Shown one piece after another: positions 1 through 7,644 of a DNA stretch of 33,479 bases (the first letter of the stretch is position 1; the number at the start of each line of letters is the position of its first letter). Below the pieces are notes generated by a model, which saw only the letters and a list, made by a program, of their open reading frames with translations, had not been told where the DNA came from and made no database searches. A program made the translations under genes and the position numbers. The stretch covers positions 1 to 33,479 of the forward strand of contig JAISTC010000135.1 in the NCBI GenBank assembly GCA_031272805.1, in the 5' to 3' direction. This stretch comes from Propionibacteriaceae bacterium. GTDB taxonomy: Bacteria > Actinomycetota > Actinomycetes > Propionibacteriales > Propionibacteriaceae.

Positions 1-2357
1 GCCTCCGTGATGTCGGCCGGGACCTCCAGCTTGGCCCGGATCTTGCCCTGGACCTGGACGACCAGCGTGACCTGTTCGGCGGCGCGGAGCGCCGGATCGA
101 CCGTGGGCCAGGTCGCCTCCGCCACCGACGGCGGCCGGCCCAGCGCCTCCCACATCTCCTCCGCCACGTACGGCGCGAATAGGGACAGCGCCACGGCCAG
201 GTACTCGGCCGCCTCGCGGACCGCCGGGTCGGCGCCGCCGGGGCCGGAGTCGATGGCCTTGCGCGTCGCGTTGACCAACTCCATCAGCCGCGCCACGGCG
301 ACGTTGAAGCGGCGGATGTCGAGGAGGTCCGTGACCTCGCCGAGGATGCGGTGGGTCGTCTTGCGCAGGGCGACGTCGCCGGCGGCCGGGTCGGCCCCAG
401 GCGCGCTCGTGACGTCCTGCGCCACGCGGTAGGCGCGCTGGAGGAAGCGGAGCGTCGCGGCCGGCGACACGTCCGCCCAGTCGATGTCGTCCTCGGGCGG
501 GCCGGCGAACACGACCGTGGTCCGGATCGCGTCGACCCCGAACTCGTCGATCTGCGCGCCGAGGTCGACGCCGTTGCCGAGCGACTTCGACATCGCCTTG
601 CCCTGGTTGATGACCTGGCCCTGGTTGAGCAGGCGCGTGAACGGCTCCTGGAAGTCGACCAGGCCGAGGTCGAACAGGACCTTCGTGAAGAAACGGGAGT
701 AGAGCAGGTGGAGGATGGCGTGCTCGACGCCGCCGACGTACTGGTGGACCGGCATCCACTTGGCCACCTCGGCCCGGTCGAACGCCTGCGTCTCGTCGAC
801 CGGGGAGCAGTAGCGGTAGTAGTACCACGAGGAGTCGACGAACGTGTCCATCGTGTCGGCGTCACGCGTGGCCGGGCCCCCGCACGTGGGGCAGACCGTG
901 TTGACCCAGTCGGTCGCCGAGGCCAGCGGGGACGTGCCCTTGGGCGCCAGCGCGGCGCCCCGGAGGTCCGGCAGTTCGACGGGGAGCTGGTCCTCGGGGA
1001 CCGGCACCTCGCCGTCGACGGGGCAGTGGATGATCGGGATGGGGCAGCCCCAGAAGCGCTGGCGCGACAGCAGCCAGTCGCGCAGCCGGAACGTGACCGT
1101 CGCCTCGCCGGTGCCGTCGGCCTCCAGCTTGTGGTTGATCCGGGCGACGCCGTCCGCCTTGTTCGCCAGCCCGTTCAGGACGTCCGAGTTGACGTAGGTG
1201 CCGTCGCCGGTCGTGGCCACGCGCGTGACCGCTGGGTCGCCCTCGCCCGTGTCGATGACCATCGTGACGGGCAGGTCGTAGACCGTGGCGAAGTCGAGGT
1301 CACGCTGGTCGTGCGCCGGGACGGCCATGATCGCGCCCGTGCCGTACTCCGACAGGACGTAGTCGGCGGCCCAGATCGGAATCTCCTGGCCGGTCAGGGG
1401 GTTGATGGCGGATCGGCCCAGGAACACGCCCGTCTTGGGGCGCTCGGTCGACTGGCGCTCGATCTCCGTGGCCTGCTTGGTCTTCTCCAGGTACGCCTCG
1501 AACGCGGGGCGCTGCTCGTCCGTGACCAGCTCCGCCGCCAGGTCCGCGTCCGGCGCCACGACCATGAACGTGGCGCCGTAGAGGGTGTCGGGGCGGGTCG
1601 TGAAGACGCTGATCGGCTCGGCCCGGCCGGGCACGGGGAACCGGACCGTCGCGCCCTCGGAGCGGCCGATCCAGTTCCGCTGCATCGCCAGGACGCGGTC
1701 GGGCCATTTGCCCTCGAGCGCCGCCATGTCGTCGAGGAGGCGCTGGGCGTAGGCCGTGATGCGGAAGTACCACTGGGTCAACTGCCGCTTCGTCACGGTC
1801 GTGGCGCAGCGCTCGCACTCCCCCTGGACGACCTGCTCGTTGGCGAGGACCGTCTGGCAGCTCGGGCACCAGTTGACGTAGCTGGCCTTGCGGTAGGCGA
1901 GGCCGCGCTTGTAGAACTCGAGGAACAGCCATTGCGTCCAGCGGTAGTACTCGGGGTCGGACGTGTGGAGGCGGCGCGACCAGTCGAAGCTGAGGCCGTA
2001 GCGGCGGAAGGAGCGCGCCTGGGTCTCGATGTTGGCGTAGGTCCAGTCGGCCGGGTGGGCGTTGTTCTTGATGGCGGCGTTCTCCGCGGGGAGCCCGAAG
2101 GAGTCCCAGCCGATCGGGTGCATGACGTCGAAGCCGAGGAGCTTCCAGTAGCGCGCGATGACGTCGCCCATGACGAACGCCTCGGCGTGGCCCATGTGGA
2201 GGTCGCCGGAGGGGTAGGGGAACATGTCGAGGACGTAGCGGCGCTCCTTCGACCCGTCGTCGAGCGGGCGGAAGGTCGAATGCTCGGCCCAGTAGGCCTG
2301 CCATTTCTCCTGCGCGGCCACGGCGTCGTACTGGCGTCGGCTGGTGTCCTCGGTCAT
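1..2357 (-). CDS. leuS: Leucyl-tRNA synthetase, N-terminal ~785 residues (3' end cut by the window)
   Basis: Class I aminoacyl-tRNA synthetase that charges tRNA-Leu with leucine in the cytoplasm. Reading the minus strand from ATG at 2357 gives an uninterrupted frame to position 1. Seen: the HIGH-type motif HMGH at residues 54-57 after [11 protein letters not shown]; a CPSC...CERC zinc-type cluster near residue 170; the CP1 editing domain with [12 protein letters not shown]; a second CPTCG cluster; and the KMSKS loop (KAMSKSLGN) near residue 587, followed by the anticodon-binding helical domain. Typical family length is above 800 residues, so the missing part is C-terminal and lies left of the window. 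GAGGAG at 2362-2367 lies 4 nt before the ATG and supports this start. It is divergent from the metal-transporter gene at 2533. No T-box specifier or antiterminator is visible upstream. Confidence 0.97.
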   Translation of the reverse strand, partial: MTEDTSRRQYDAVAAQEKWQAYWAEHSTFRPLDDGSKERRYVLDMFPYPSGDLHMGHAEAFVMGDVIARYWKLLGFDVMHPIGWDSFGLPAENAAIKNNAHPADWTYANIETQARSFRRYGLSFDWSRRLHTSDPEYYRWTQWLFLEFYKRGLAYRKASYVNWCPSCQTVLANEQVVQGECERCATTVTKRQLTQWYFRITAYAQRLLDDMAALEGKWPDRVLAMQRNWIGRSEGATVRFPVPGRAEPISVFTTRPDTLYGATFMVVAPDADLAAELVTDEQRPAFEAYLEKTKQATEIERQSTERPKTGVFLGRSAINPLTGQEIPIWAADYVLSEYGTGAIMAVPAHDQRDLDFATVYDLPVTMVIDTGEGDPAVTRVATTGDGTYVNSDVLNGLANKADGVARINHKLEADGTGEATVTFRLRDWLLSRQRFWGCPIPIIHCPVDGEVPVPEDQLPVELPDLRGAALAPKGTSPLASATDWVNTVCPTCGGPATRDADTMDTFVDSSWYYYRYCSPVDETQAFDRAEVAKWMPVHQYVGGVEHAILHLLYSRFFTKVLFDLGLVDFQEPFTRLLNQGQVINQGKAMSKSLGNGVDLGAQIDEFGVDAIRTTVVFAGPPEDDIDWADVSPAATLRFLQRAYRVAQDVTSAPGADPAAGDVALRKTTHRILGEVTDLLDIRRFNVAVARLMELVNATRKAIDSGPGGADPAVREAAEYLAVALSLFAPYVAEEMWEALGRPPSVAEATWPTVDPALRAAEQVTLVVQVQGKIRAKLEVPADITE

Positions 2358-2393
2358 AACTCTCCTCGTGCGGCTGGGCGGATGCCCCGCGTG

Positions 2394-2399
2394 ATTGTA
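2394..2399 (-). promoter_or_regulatory. Candidate -10 box of leuS
   Basis: On the minus strand this reads TACAAT, 5 of 6 matches to TATAAT, about 36 nt before the leuS start. No good -35 hexamer lies 16-18 nt upstream, so the assignment rests on the -10 alone. Confidence 0.35.
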
Positions 2400-2420
2400 C
2401 TTGGGTTCGCCGGGGCCGGG

Positions 2421-2449
2421 GTCACGCGGGGAGCGGCGGACAGCGTGAC
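2421..2449. repeat. GTCACGC / GCGTGAC inverted repeat
   Basis: GTCACGC (2421-2427) and GCGTGAC (2443-2449) form a 7-bp inverted repeat with a 15-nt spacer in the leuS/transporter divergent region. The same GTCACGC heptamer is clustered five times upstream of the LCP gene (14908-14974) and also occurs near the 3' ends of whiB and birA. Function unknown. Confidence 0.35.
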
Positions 2450-2476
2450 GTTCTGGTCGGCGGACCACAGCGCGGG

Positions 2477-2495
2477 TGAGGCAAGGCTCACTTTC
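2477..2495 (+). promoter_or_regulatory. Candidate IdeR/DtxR-type iron box
   Basis: The 19 bp starting TGAGGCAAGGCTCAC agree at 12 of 19 positions, by my count, with the actinobacterial iron-box consensus (TTAGGTTAG-S-CTAACCTAA). The site lies 38 bp upstream of the start of a VIT/CCC1-type transporter, where iron control would be logical. An overlapping palindrome, GTGAG-N6-CTCAC (2476-2491), could be an unrelated operator. No experimental support is available here. Confidence 0.4.
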
Positions 2496-2532
2496 GTTGC
2501 CGACAGCACAGGTTTCCGCTTGGGTTGGGGCC

Positions 2533-3243
2533 ATGTCCGAGGTTGCGGAGGAGGCCGCCAGCCAGTCGGCCGCGCTGGCGAGCAAGTTGAACTGGCTGCG
2601 CGCGGGGGTGCTCGGGGCCAACGACGGCATCGTGTCCATCGCGGGCATCGTCATGGGCGTGGCCGGGGCCACGGCCGAATCATCGGCCCTGCTCATCGCC
2701 GGGTTGGCGGGGCTCGTGGCGGGCGCGCTGTCGATGGCGGGCGGCGAGTACGTCTCCGTCTCGACCCAGAAGGATACGGAGACCGCCGCCGTGGCCGAGG
2801 TCCGGCAGAGCCTGCGCGACGACCCCGCCGGAGCGCTGGCCGGCCTGGCCGAGAGCTACGAGCGGAAAGGGCTCGAGCCCGCGCTGGCCCAGGCCGTCGC
2901 CCGCCAACTCATGGCCCACGATGCCCTCGACGCCCAGACGGAGGCCCGTCTCGGCATCGACGCGGGCGAGCGGACGTCGCCCTGGCACGCCGCGTTCGCG
3001 TCCCTCGTGGCCTTTACCGTCGGCGGCGTCATCCCGCTCCTGGCGATGGTCCTGTCCGCCGCGCCCGCCCGCATCTGGGCGACCGTGGCGGCGGTCGAGG
3101 TGGCGCTGGTCCTGACGGGGTCGGTCTCGGCGCGGCTGGGCGGCGCCGCGCCCGTCAAGCCCGCCGTCCGCAACGTCGTCGTCGGCACGCTGACCATGGC
3201 GCTGACCTACCTGGTCGGCCACCTCGTCGGCGTGGCCGTGTAA
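2533..3243 (+). CDS. VIT1/CCC1 family iron/manganese transporter
   Basis: Integral membrane transporter of the VIT1/CCC1 family (formerly DUF125). Characterised members move Fe2+ or Mn2+ out of the cytoplasm; the substrate here is inferred from the family. The protein is 236 residues. Seen: an N-terminal segment with [25 protein letters not shown] and then [20 protein letters not shown], both family hallmarks, the latter with a conserved Glu near the metal site. A Glu/Asp-rich cytoplasmic helical section follows (residues ~75-150), then three C-terminal membrane segments ending [11 protein letters not shown] chose ATG 2533 because the family pattern starts about 20 residues after it. An upstream GTG at 2476 would add residues unlike the family and would sit on the candidate iron box. 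No strong ribosome-binding site is visible. Confidence 0.9.
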   Translation: MSEVAEEAASQSAALASKLNWLRAGVLGANDGIVSIAGIVMGVAGATAESSALLIAGLAGLVAGALSMAGGEYVSVSTQKDTETAAVAEVRQSLRDDPAGALAGLAESYERKGLEPALAQAVARQLMAHDALDAQTEARLGIDAGERTSPWHAAFASLVAFTVGGVIPLLAMVLSAAPARIWATVAAVEVALVLTGSVSARLGGAAPVKPAVRNVVVGTLTMALTYLVGHLVGVAV

Positions 3244-3274
3244 GCCGGCATAGACCACTATTGTTGGCTGCGTC

Positions 3275-4021
3275 ATGAGCCAGACCGCCTGGGACAACCG
3301 CCCGACCGAGCGCCCGGCCGCGCGCCACGCCGCACCCCGGCGCCCGCGTGGCCTCATCGCCCTCGGCCTGGCCCTCGTGGTCGTCATCGCCGGGGCCGTG
3401 CTGTTGACCCGGCATCTCACGGGCGGGTCGGGCGCGGCGTCGGGCTCCCCCTCGCCCAGCGTGGCCCGGTCGCCCGCCTCGTCCGCCGCCCCGTCCCCGA
3501 CGGTCAAGCCGCCGCGCAGCGGCGGCCAGGAGATCGAGTTGTCGAGCGGGTCGGGCTACTGGCGGGTGACGCAGACGCGGTGGGAGGACGCGCAGGTCAC
3601 GGTCACCGTCGAGGTCGAGGCCGACGACGGCATCCTGGGCGTCGAGTTCTACGCCATTCCGGCGGCCATCGCGCCGACGGCGGGGGCGACGGTGGCGGTC
3701 ACGCTGGCCGTCACTCCGAGCCCGGCGGCGGATGCAGCCGACGGCGCCGAGGGCGAGGGAGAAGCGACCGCGGGCGAGGGCGCGGACACCGGCGAGGGCG
3801 CGGGTGAGACGGCGCCGGCCGCGGAGCCGTCGCCCAGTCCGGCGCCGGTCATCCTCAAGCCCCAGCCCGGGGCGACGGACGCGCTGGCCGACTTCGTGTA
3901 CATCAGCCCCGGCCAGAGCCTGACCGGCACGCTGACCTTCAAGACGACGCCGCGCCCGCTGACCTTGATCCTGAGCGACGGCGACGTAGACATCGCCAGC
4001 GTCCTGATCAAGGCCCCATAG
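3275..4021 (+). CDS. Hypothetical membrane-anchored extracytoplasmic protein
   Basis: I do not recognise a family. The 248-residue product has a positively charged N-terminus (residues 1-25, many Arg), one membrane helix (about 26-45, LIALGLALVVVIAGAVLL), and then a Ser/Pro/Ala linker. A compact folded part (about 85-145) contains GSGYWRVTQTRWEDAQVTVTVEV and looks beta-rich. A second low-complexity Ala/Glu/Gly/Pro stretch (about 150-190) precedes a C-terminal beta-rich tail (about 195-248). The topology suggests a bitopic protein with its bulk outside the membrane. It starts 31 nt after the transporter stop. TATTGT at 3259-3264 could be a -10 just before the ATG, giving a very short leader. 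It may or may not be co-transcribed with the transporter. Confidence 0.7.
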   Translation: MSQTAWDNRPTERPAARHAAPRRPRGLIALGLALVVVIAGAVLLTRHLTGGSGAASGSPSPSVARSPASSAAPSPTVKPPRSGGQEIELSSGSGYWRVTQTRWEDAQVTVTVEVEADDGILGVEFYAIPAAIAPTAGATVAVTLAVTPSPAADAADGAEGEGEATAGEGADTGEGAGETAPAAEPSPSPAPVILKPQPGATDALADFVYISPGQSLTGTLTFKTTPRPLTLILSDGDVDIASVLIKAP

Positions 4022-4037
4022 ACCTCTGCCCCGCGTG

Positions 4038-4108
4038 GTCATCCCATCCCCGCTTGCCACCCCATCCCCCCCTGCCACCCCATCCCCCTTGTCATCCCAT
4101 CCCCCTTT
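4038..4108. repeat. Four degenerate ~18-bp tandem units starting GTCATCCC/GCCACCCC
   Basis: Units at 4038-4055, 4056-4073, 4074-4090 and 4091-4108 share the pattern G(T/C)CA(T/C)CCCATCCCC followed by 2-4 mostly C/T bases. They run directly into the REP-like palindrome at 4109, which begins with the same GTCATCCC. The array therefore looks like iteration of the outer end of that palindrome. Confidence 0.75.
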
Positions 4109-4187
4109 GTCATCCCGGCGAAAGCCGGGATCTTTCCCTGAGCCAGGCGAACCACAGCACCAAGATCCCGGCTTCCGCCGGGATGAC
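4109..4187. repeat. REPIN-like pair of inverted REP palindromes
   Basis: The first palindrome (4109-4132) is GTCATCCCGGC-GAAA-GCCGGGATC. The second (4164-4187) is its reverse complement, 23 of 24 identical, after a 31-nt spacer. A third partial end, CCCGGGATGAC, follows at about 4193-4203. Head-to-head REP palindromes with this sequence type are widespread non-autonomous elements moved by TnpA-REP (RAYT) transposases; no such gene is in the window. The element lies between the hypothetical membrane protein and the DUF4192 gene. Confidence 0.8.
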
Positions 4188-4224
4188 ACCGGTCCCGGGA
4201 TGACCGCAACCCCCAGACCCTGAG

Positions 4225-4263
4225 TTATGCACAGACCCCCGAAAATTGGCCGAGTTGTCCACA
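4225..4263 (+). promoter_or_regulatory. Two DnaA-box-like sites 30 bp apart
   Basis: TTATGCACA (4225-4233) differs from the classical DnaA box TTATCCACA by one base. TTGTCCACA (4255-4263) matches the common actinobacterial form exactly. Both are on the plus strand, start-to-start distance 30 bp (about three helical turns), 50-88 bp before the DUF4192 gene. No dnaA, dnaN or AT-rich unwinding element is nearby, so an origin is unlikely; regulatory DnaA binding is possible. Confidence 0.4.
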
Positions 4264-4312
4264 ACTTGCCGATTGGGGCGACACTTTTGGGCCGAATCCG
4301 CCATGGTCTTGT

Positions 4313-5299
4313 ATGAAGACCGAAGATTCTGGGACCAACGTCCCGCTGCTCAAGCTGCATGAACCCGCCGAGCTCGTCGCCGCCGTGCCGTACCTGCTCG
4401 GGTTCCACCCCGCCGATTCGGCCGTCCTGCTGTGCCTGGACGACCGCCGGCTGGTGCTCATGACCCGGGTCGACCTGGCGGACGTGTTCGCCCCGCAGGC
4501 CGGGTCGCTGTTCCCCGACCTGCTCTGGCGGGCGCGGACCCTCGGCGCCGACCGCGTCCTCGCGCTCGTCTACGCGACTCGGCTGCGGGCCGAGCGCGCC
4601 CGCCGCCCCCTCGCCGCCCACTTGGGCCGCTGGCTCGACCTCCTGCTGCTGGTCGACCACGCGGCGGGCCGCTGGTGGGAGGCCGGGGCGGCGGCGGGCG
4701 ACCCCGGCCAACCCATCCCGGGGACGGCGCCGGACGCGGCCAACCCGGTCGCCGCCTGGGCGGAGGCCCATGGCCTCGGCCCGGTGGCCGAGAGCCGCGA
4801 CGACCTGCTGGCCGCCCTGGCCCCGCCGCGGGGGGAGCGCGAGGACGCGATGATGGCGCTCTGGGCCGCGACCGAGGCCAAGCTCGCGGACTTCTCCCCC
4901 GACGACCTCGTCGCGGCCATGGACCGCTTCGTCGGGGCGCCCGACTCGGGCTGGGCCGACGCCGACTACCTCCTCGCCGCCCAGCTGGCGCGTGACCCGT
5001 ACCTGCGGGACCGGCTGTGGTGGCAGGTCACGCCCGAGACGGCCCGGCCGCAGCTCCGCTTCTGGGAGGAGGTCGTCCGCCGCGTCCCGCTCCCCCACCG
5101 GGTCGGGCCGCTCGCCATCGTCGGTTTCCTGGCCTGGCAGGCGGGCGAGGGGGCGCTCATGTCGGTCTGCCACGAGGAGTGCCTGCGGCTCAACCCGGAC
5201 GCCCCGGTCGTGGGCCTGCTCTCGACCATCCGGCAGAACTGGAACGACCCGGCGGAGTGGACCCTGGCGCAAGAGGCCTACGAGAAGCTGGCGGCGTGA
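4313..5299 (+). CDS. DUF4192 family protein
   Basis: A 328-residue soluble protein with the DUF4192 signature near the start: LHEPAELVAAVPYLLGFHPADSAVLLCLDD (residues ~13-42). Next come a region rich in Arg/Ala/Leu and, near the C-terminus, AIVGFLAWQAGEGALMSVCHEECLRLNPDAP, also typical of the family, ending in a DWTLAQEAYEKLA-like tail. The family is almost confined to Actinobacteria and has no established function that I know of. The start at 4313 is the first ATG giving the family N-terminus. No ribosome-binding site or clear -10 is visible close by; two DnaA-like boxes lie upstream. The sugar-kinase gene follows after 18 nt on the same strand. Confidence 0.88.
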   Translation: MKTEDSGTNVPLLKLHEPAELVAAVPYLLGFHPADSAVLLCLDDRRLVLMTRVDLADVFAPQAGSLFPDLLWRARTLGADRVLALVYATRLRAERARRPLAAHLGRWLDLLLLVDHAAGRWWEAGAAAGDPGQPIPGTAPDAANPVAAWAEAHGLGPVAESRDDLLAALAPPRGEREDAMMALWAATEAKLADFSPDDLVAAMDRFVGAPDSGWADADYLLAAQLARDPYLRDRLWWQVTPETARPQLRFWEEVVRRVPLPHRVGPLAIVGFLAWQAGEGALMSVCHEECLRLNPDAPVVGLLSTIRQNWNDPAEWTLAQEAYEKLAA

Positions 5300-5305
5300 G
5301 AGCCC

Positions 5306-5311
5306 TACGCT
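5306..5311 (+). promoter_or_regulatory. TACGCT -10 box, leaderless start for the sugar kinase
   Basis: TACGCT followed by exactly 6 nt and ATG at 5318. This spacing would put the transcription start on the start codon. It allows the kinase its own promoter despite the short gap to DUF4192. Confidence 0.45.
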
Positions 5312-5317
5312 GGGGGC

Positions 5318-6265
5318 ATGCGGTTCATTTCCTGTGGCGAGGCCCTCATCGATCTGGTCCAGCAACCTGGCGGCGATCCGGCGGCCACGCCGTGGCTCGG
5401 GCGATCGGCCGGGGGGCCGGTCAATTCGGCCATCGGGCTCGCCCGCCTCGGGCTGCCGGTGGACATGCTGGCCCGGCTCGGCTCGGACGCCTTCGCGGGC
5501 CAACTCGCCGACTACCTCTCCGGCAATGGCGTCGGCCTCGGGCTGGCCCCGCGCGTGGACGCGCCGACGACTCTCGCCGTCGTGGCCGTCGACCCGGCGG
5601 GCCACGCCACGTACGCCTTCCACTTCGCCGGGACGTCCAGCTTCGGCTGGACCGCGCCCGAGCTGCCCGCGCCTCGAGCGGACACGTGGCTGCACCTGGC
5701 CTCGATCGCCTGGGTGGTCGAGCCCGGGGCCGCGGTCCTCCGGTCGTGGCTGGAGGCGACCGCGCCCGGCTGGGCGGGCGTCAGCTACGACGTCAACGTC
5801 CGCCCGACCGTCATCGCCGACCCGGCCCGCTACTGGGCGCTGGTCGAGCCGCTCCTGCGCGCGGTCGGCGGCGCCGGGGGCGTCATCAAGGCGTCCGACG
5901 AGGACCTGCTGTTCCTGGCGCGGGCCGGCGGGGCTCCGGCCGGCGGGGTCGAGGCGATCGCCCGTGACTGGCAGGCGCACTTCGGCGCGGCCGCCGTCGT
6001 CGTCACGCTGGGCGCCGACGGCGCGCTGGCCGTCGGTCCGGCGGGGACGGTCACGCGCGTGCCCGGCTGCGCGGTCGACACCGTGGACACCGTCGGGGCC
6101 GGCGACACGTTCCTGGCCGGCTTCCTCCAGCGCTACACGGCCGACGGCGACCTGCCCGGAGCGCTCCGCCGCGGCGTCGCGGCGGCAGCCTTGGTGTGCG
6201 CCCGCCAGGGCGCCGACCCGCCCACCGCCGGGGAAGTGGACGCGCTGCTGGCAGCCGGGTCCTAG
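5318..6265 (+). CDS. PfkB/ribokinase family carbohydrate kinase (fructokinase-like)
   Basis: Predicted ATP-dependent kinase of the PfkB family, 315 residues, phosphorylating a sugar in the cytoplasm. Seen: N-terminal SCGEALIDLV as in fructokinases; GGPVNSAIGLARLG (residues ~31-44), the PfkB signature 1 region with one Gly-Gly of the sugar site; a beta-rich lid with FHFAGTSSFGW; YDVNVRPT; and the C-terminal signature DTVGAGDTFLAGFL (about 247-260), in which the GAGD Asp is the catalytic base. ScrK-type fructokinases share this N-terminus, but the substrate cannot be fixed by inspection. The gene follows DUF4192 by 18 nt. Its stop overlaps the stop of the convergent DUF5719 gene through a shared CTAG (6262-6265). 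Confidence 0.9.
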   Translation: MRFISCGEALIDLVQQPGGDPAATPWLGRSAGGPVNSAIGLARLGLPVDMLARLGSDAFAGQLADYLSGNGVGLGLAPRVDAPTTLAVVAVDPAGHATYAFHFAGTSSFGWTAPELPAPRADTWLHLASIAWVVEPGAAVLRSWLEATAPGWAGVSYDVNVRPTVIADPARYWALVEPLLRAVGGAGGVIKASDEDLLFLARAGGAPAGGVEAIARDWQAHFGAAAVVVTLGADGALAVGPAGTVTRVPGCAVDTVDTVGAGDTFLAGFLQRYTADGDLPGALRRGVAAAALVCARQGADPPTAGEVDALLAAGS

Positions 6266-7644
6266 CCCAAGGTCGGGTCGTAGTTGATGGTCACGTTCAA
6301 GCCCAGCGCGCCGCCGGCGCCCAGGGGTGCGACGATCAGGCCCGCCGTGTCGCCGATCCGGGGGACGATGAGGACGACGCGGACGCCGTCGCCGTCGACC
6401 GTGACGTCGACCGAGCCTGCCTCGACGCCCAGCGGGATGGACAGGGTGCCGGGGTTGACCTGGGTCTCGGACGGCGTCCCGAGGACGCCCTCGGCGTCGC
6501 GCGGCGTCAGCACGACCCGCGCCGCCTGCTCGCCCGGGTTGGTGACGACGAGCGAGGCGTCCTTGACGGCCGGGATGACCATGCCGCCGGACATCTCCGG
6601 CTGCGCCGCGACGGAGCCCATGTCCGTCCCGACGACGACGAGCGCGGCCGTGATCGCCTGGGGGTCGGCGCCCTCGCGGTAGGCCAGGGAGTGGAGGACG
6701 ATGCCGATGGTCTCGCCGGCCAGCGCCTGGGACAGGTCGAGGAACGTCGTCGTCTGCGGCTGGATGGTGATGCCGCCGCCCTCCTCGGAGGTCCCGGCGG
6801 CCAGCGGTACGGCGGCGCCCGTCCCCTGGCCGAGGACCTGGACCTTGGTGGCCGTGTCGCCGTGATTCGTGATGAACAGGTAGCGGCTGGCGCCCTCGCC
6901 CTCGCCCTGGACCGTCGGGACGCCCGGGATGACGAGGTCGGTCGTGGGGCCGACGGACGACTGGCGCCAGTCCTCGCCCAGCTCGCCCTGGCTCCGCAGG
7001 TAGGAGACGACCCGGCCCGTGTCCGCCTTGAGTTCGATGGCGACCGGCTTGTCGACCGTGACCCCGGCGTCGCGGAAGAACGTGTTGAGGTCGACGACGC
7101 GGGTCTCGTAGCGGTCGATCGGAATCTGGCGCAGCCCCTTGACCGACACCGGCCCGATCTGCGAGTAGACGGTCAGGGTGACCGACGCGGACGTGTCGTC
7201 CACGTTCGTCAGGATGAGCGCGCTCTCCTGCGTGTCCGTCACCCAGACGCCGTCCCACCAGCCCGTGGCCGACGGCGTGGCGCAGAACGCGCCGACCAGG
7301 GCGCCGCGCTGGACCGCTGTCGAGAGGACGCCCATCGACTGGTCGCCCGTCACGACGACCGTCTGCTCCGGGTCCGTCAGGCTGAACCGGGCCGCCGCCT
7401 CACCGAGCTCCCCGCCCAGCGCGGACCAGCGCAGCTCCTCGCCCTCGCCCGTAACGGTCGTCTGGCCGAACACGGGGTCGCCGACCGGGCACGCCACAGT
7501 CCGGTCGCCGGCCACGGCCACGAGCGGGTCGGGCACGGCCCGGCCCGGCGCCAGCAACGCCGTGACGAGCACGGCGACGGCCAACACGGCCACGGCCACC
7601 GCCGCGAAGGGCTGGAGCCGCCGCCAATCGAGGGTGTGGGGCAT
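6262..7644 (-). CDS. DUF5719 family protein, membrane-anchored, extracytoplasmic
   Basis: A 460-residue protein that begins MPHTLDWRRLQPFAAVAVAVLAVAVLVTALL, i.e. a short cytoplasmic tail and one N-terminal membrane helix (about 12-31). A long beta-rich extracellular part follows, with repeated patterns such as SALILTNVDDTSASVTLTVYS, RYLFITNHGDTATKVQVLG and ASLVVTNPGEQAARVVLTPRD. These resemble stacked Ig-like repeats and are the hallmark of DUF5719. Function unknown. Its ATG overlaps the glycosyltransferase stop by one base (TGATG), so the two are translationally coupled and probably act together at the envelope; this pairing is common in Actinobacteria. Convergent with the sugar kinase. Confidence 0.88.
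   Translation of the reverse strand: MPHTLDWRRLQPFAAVAVAVLAVAVLVTALLAPGRAVPDPLVAVAGDRTVACPVGDPVFGQTTVTGEGEELRWSALGGELGEAAARFSLTDPEQTVVVTGDQSMGVLSTAVQRGALVGAFCATPSATGWWDGVWVTDTQESALILTNVDDTSASVTLTVYSQIGPVSVKGLRQIPIDRYETRVVDLNTFFRDAGVTVDKPVAIELKADTGRVVSYLRSQGELGEDWRQSSVGPTTDLVIPGVPTVQGEGEGASRYLFITNHGDTATKVQVLGQGTGAAVPLAAGTSEEGGGITIQPQTTTFLDLSQALAGETIGIVLHSLAYREGADPQAITAALVVVGTDMGSVAAQPEMSGGMVIPAVKDASLVVTNPGEQAARVVLTPRDAEGVLGTPSETQVNPGTLSIPLGVEAGSVDVTVDGDGVRVVLIVPRIGDTAGLIVAPLGAGGALGLNVTINYDPTLG

Noticed and set aside
2358..2532. T-box leader for leuS
   Set aside because: No AGGGTGGNACCGCG-type element or specifier stem; only about 36 nt separate the -10 candidate from the start.
4035..4223. 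Small open frame across the REPIN (product containing RRKPGS and PGFRRDD)
   Set aside because: This peptide pattern is the known chance translation of such palindromes; no start signal or conservation supports a gene.
4225..4263. Chromosomal origin of replication
   Set aside because: Only two DnaA-like boxes, with no dnaA/dnaN/gyrB genes and no AT-rich unwinding region nearby.
3155..7258. Very long open frames on the strand opposite to real genes (for example 3155-7258 minus, 11575-15231 plus, 7662-10991 plus)
   Set aside because: They cover several recognisable genes on the other strand, have Arg/Gly/Pro-rich low-complexity products, and are expected in DNA of this G+C content.
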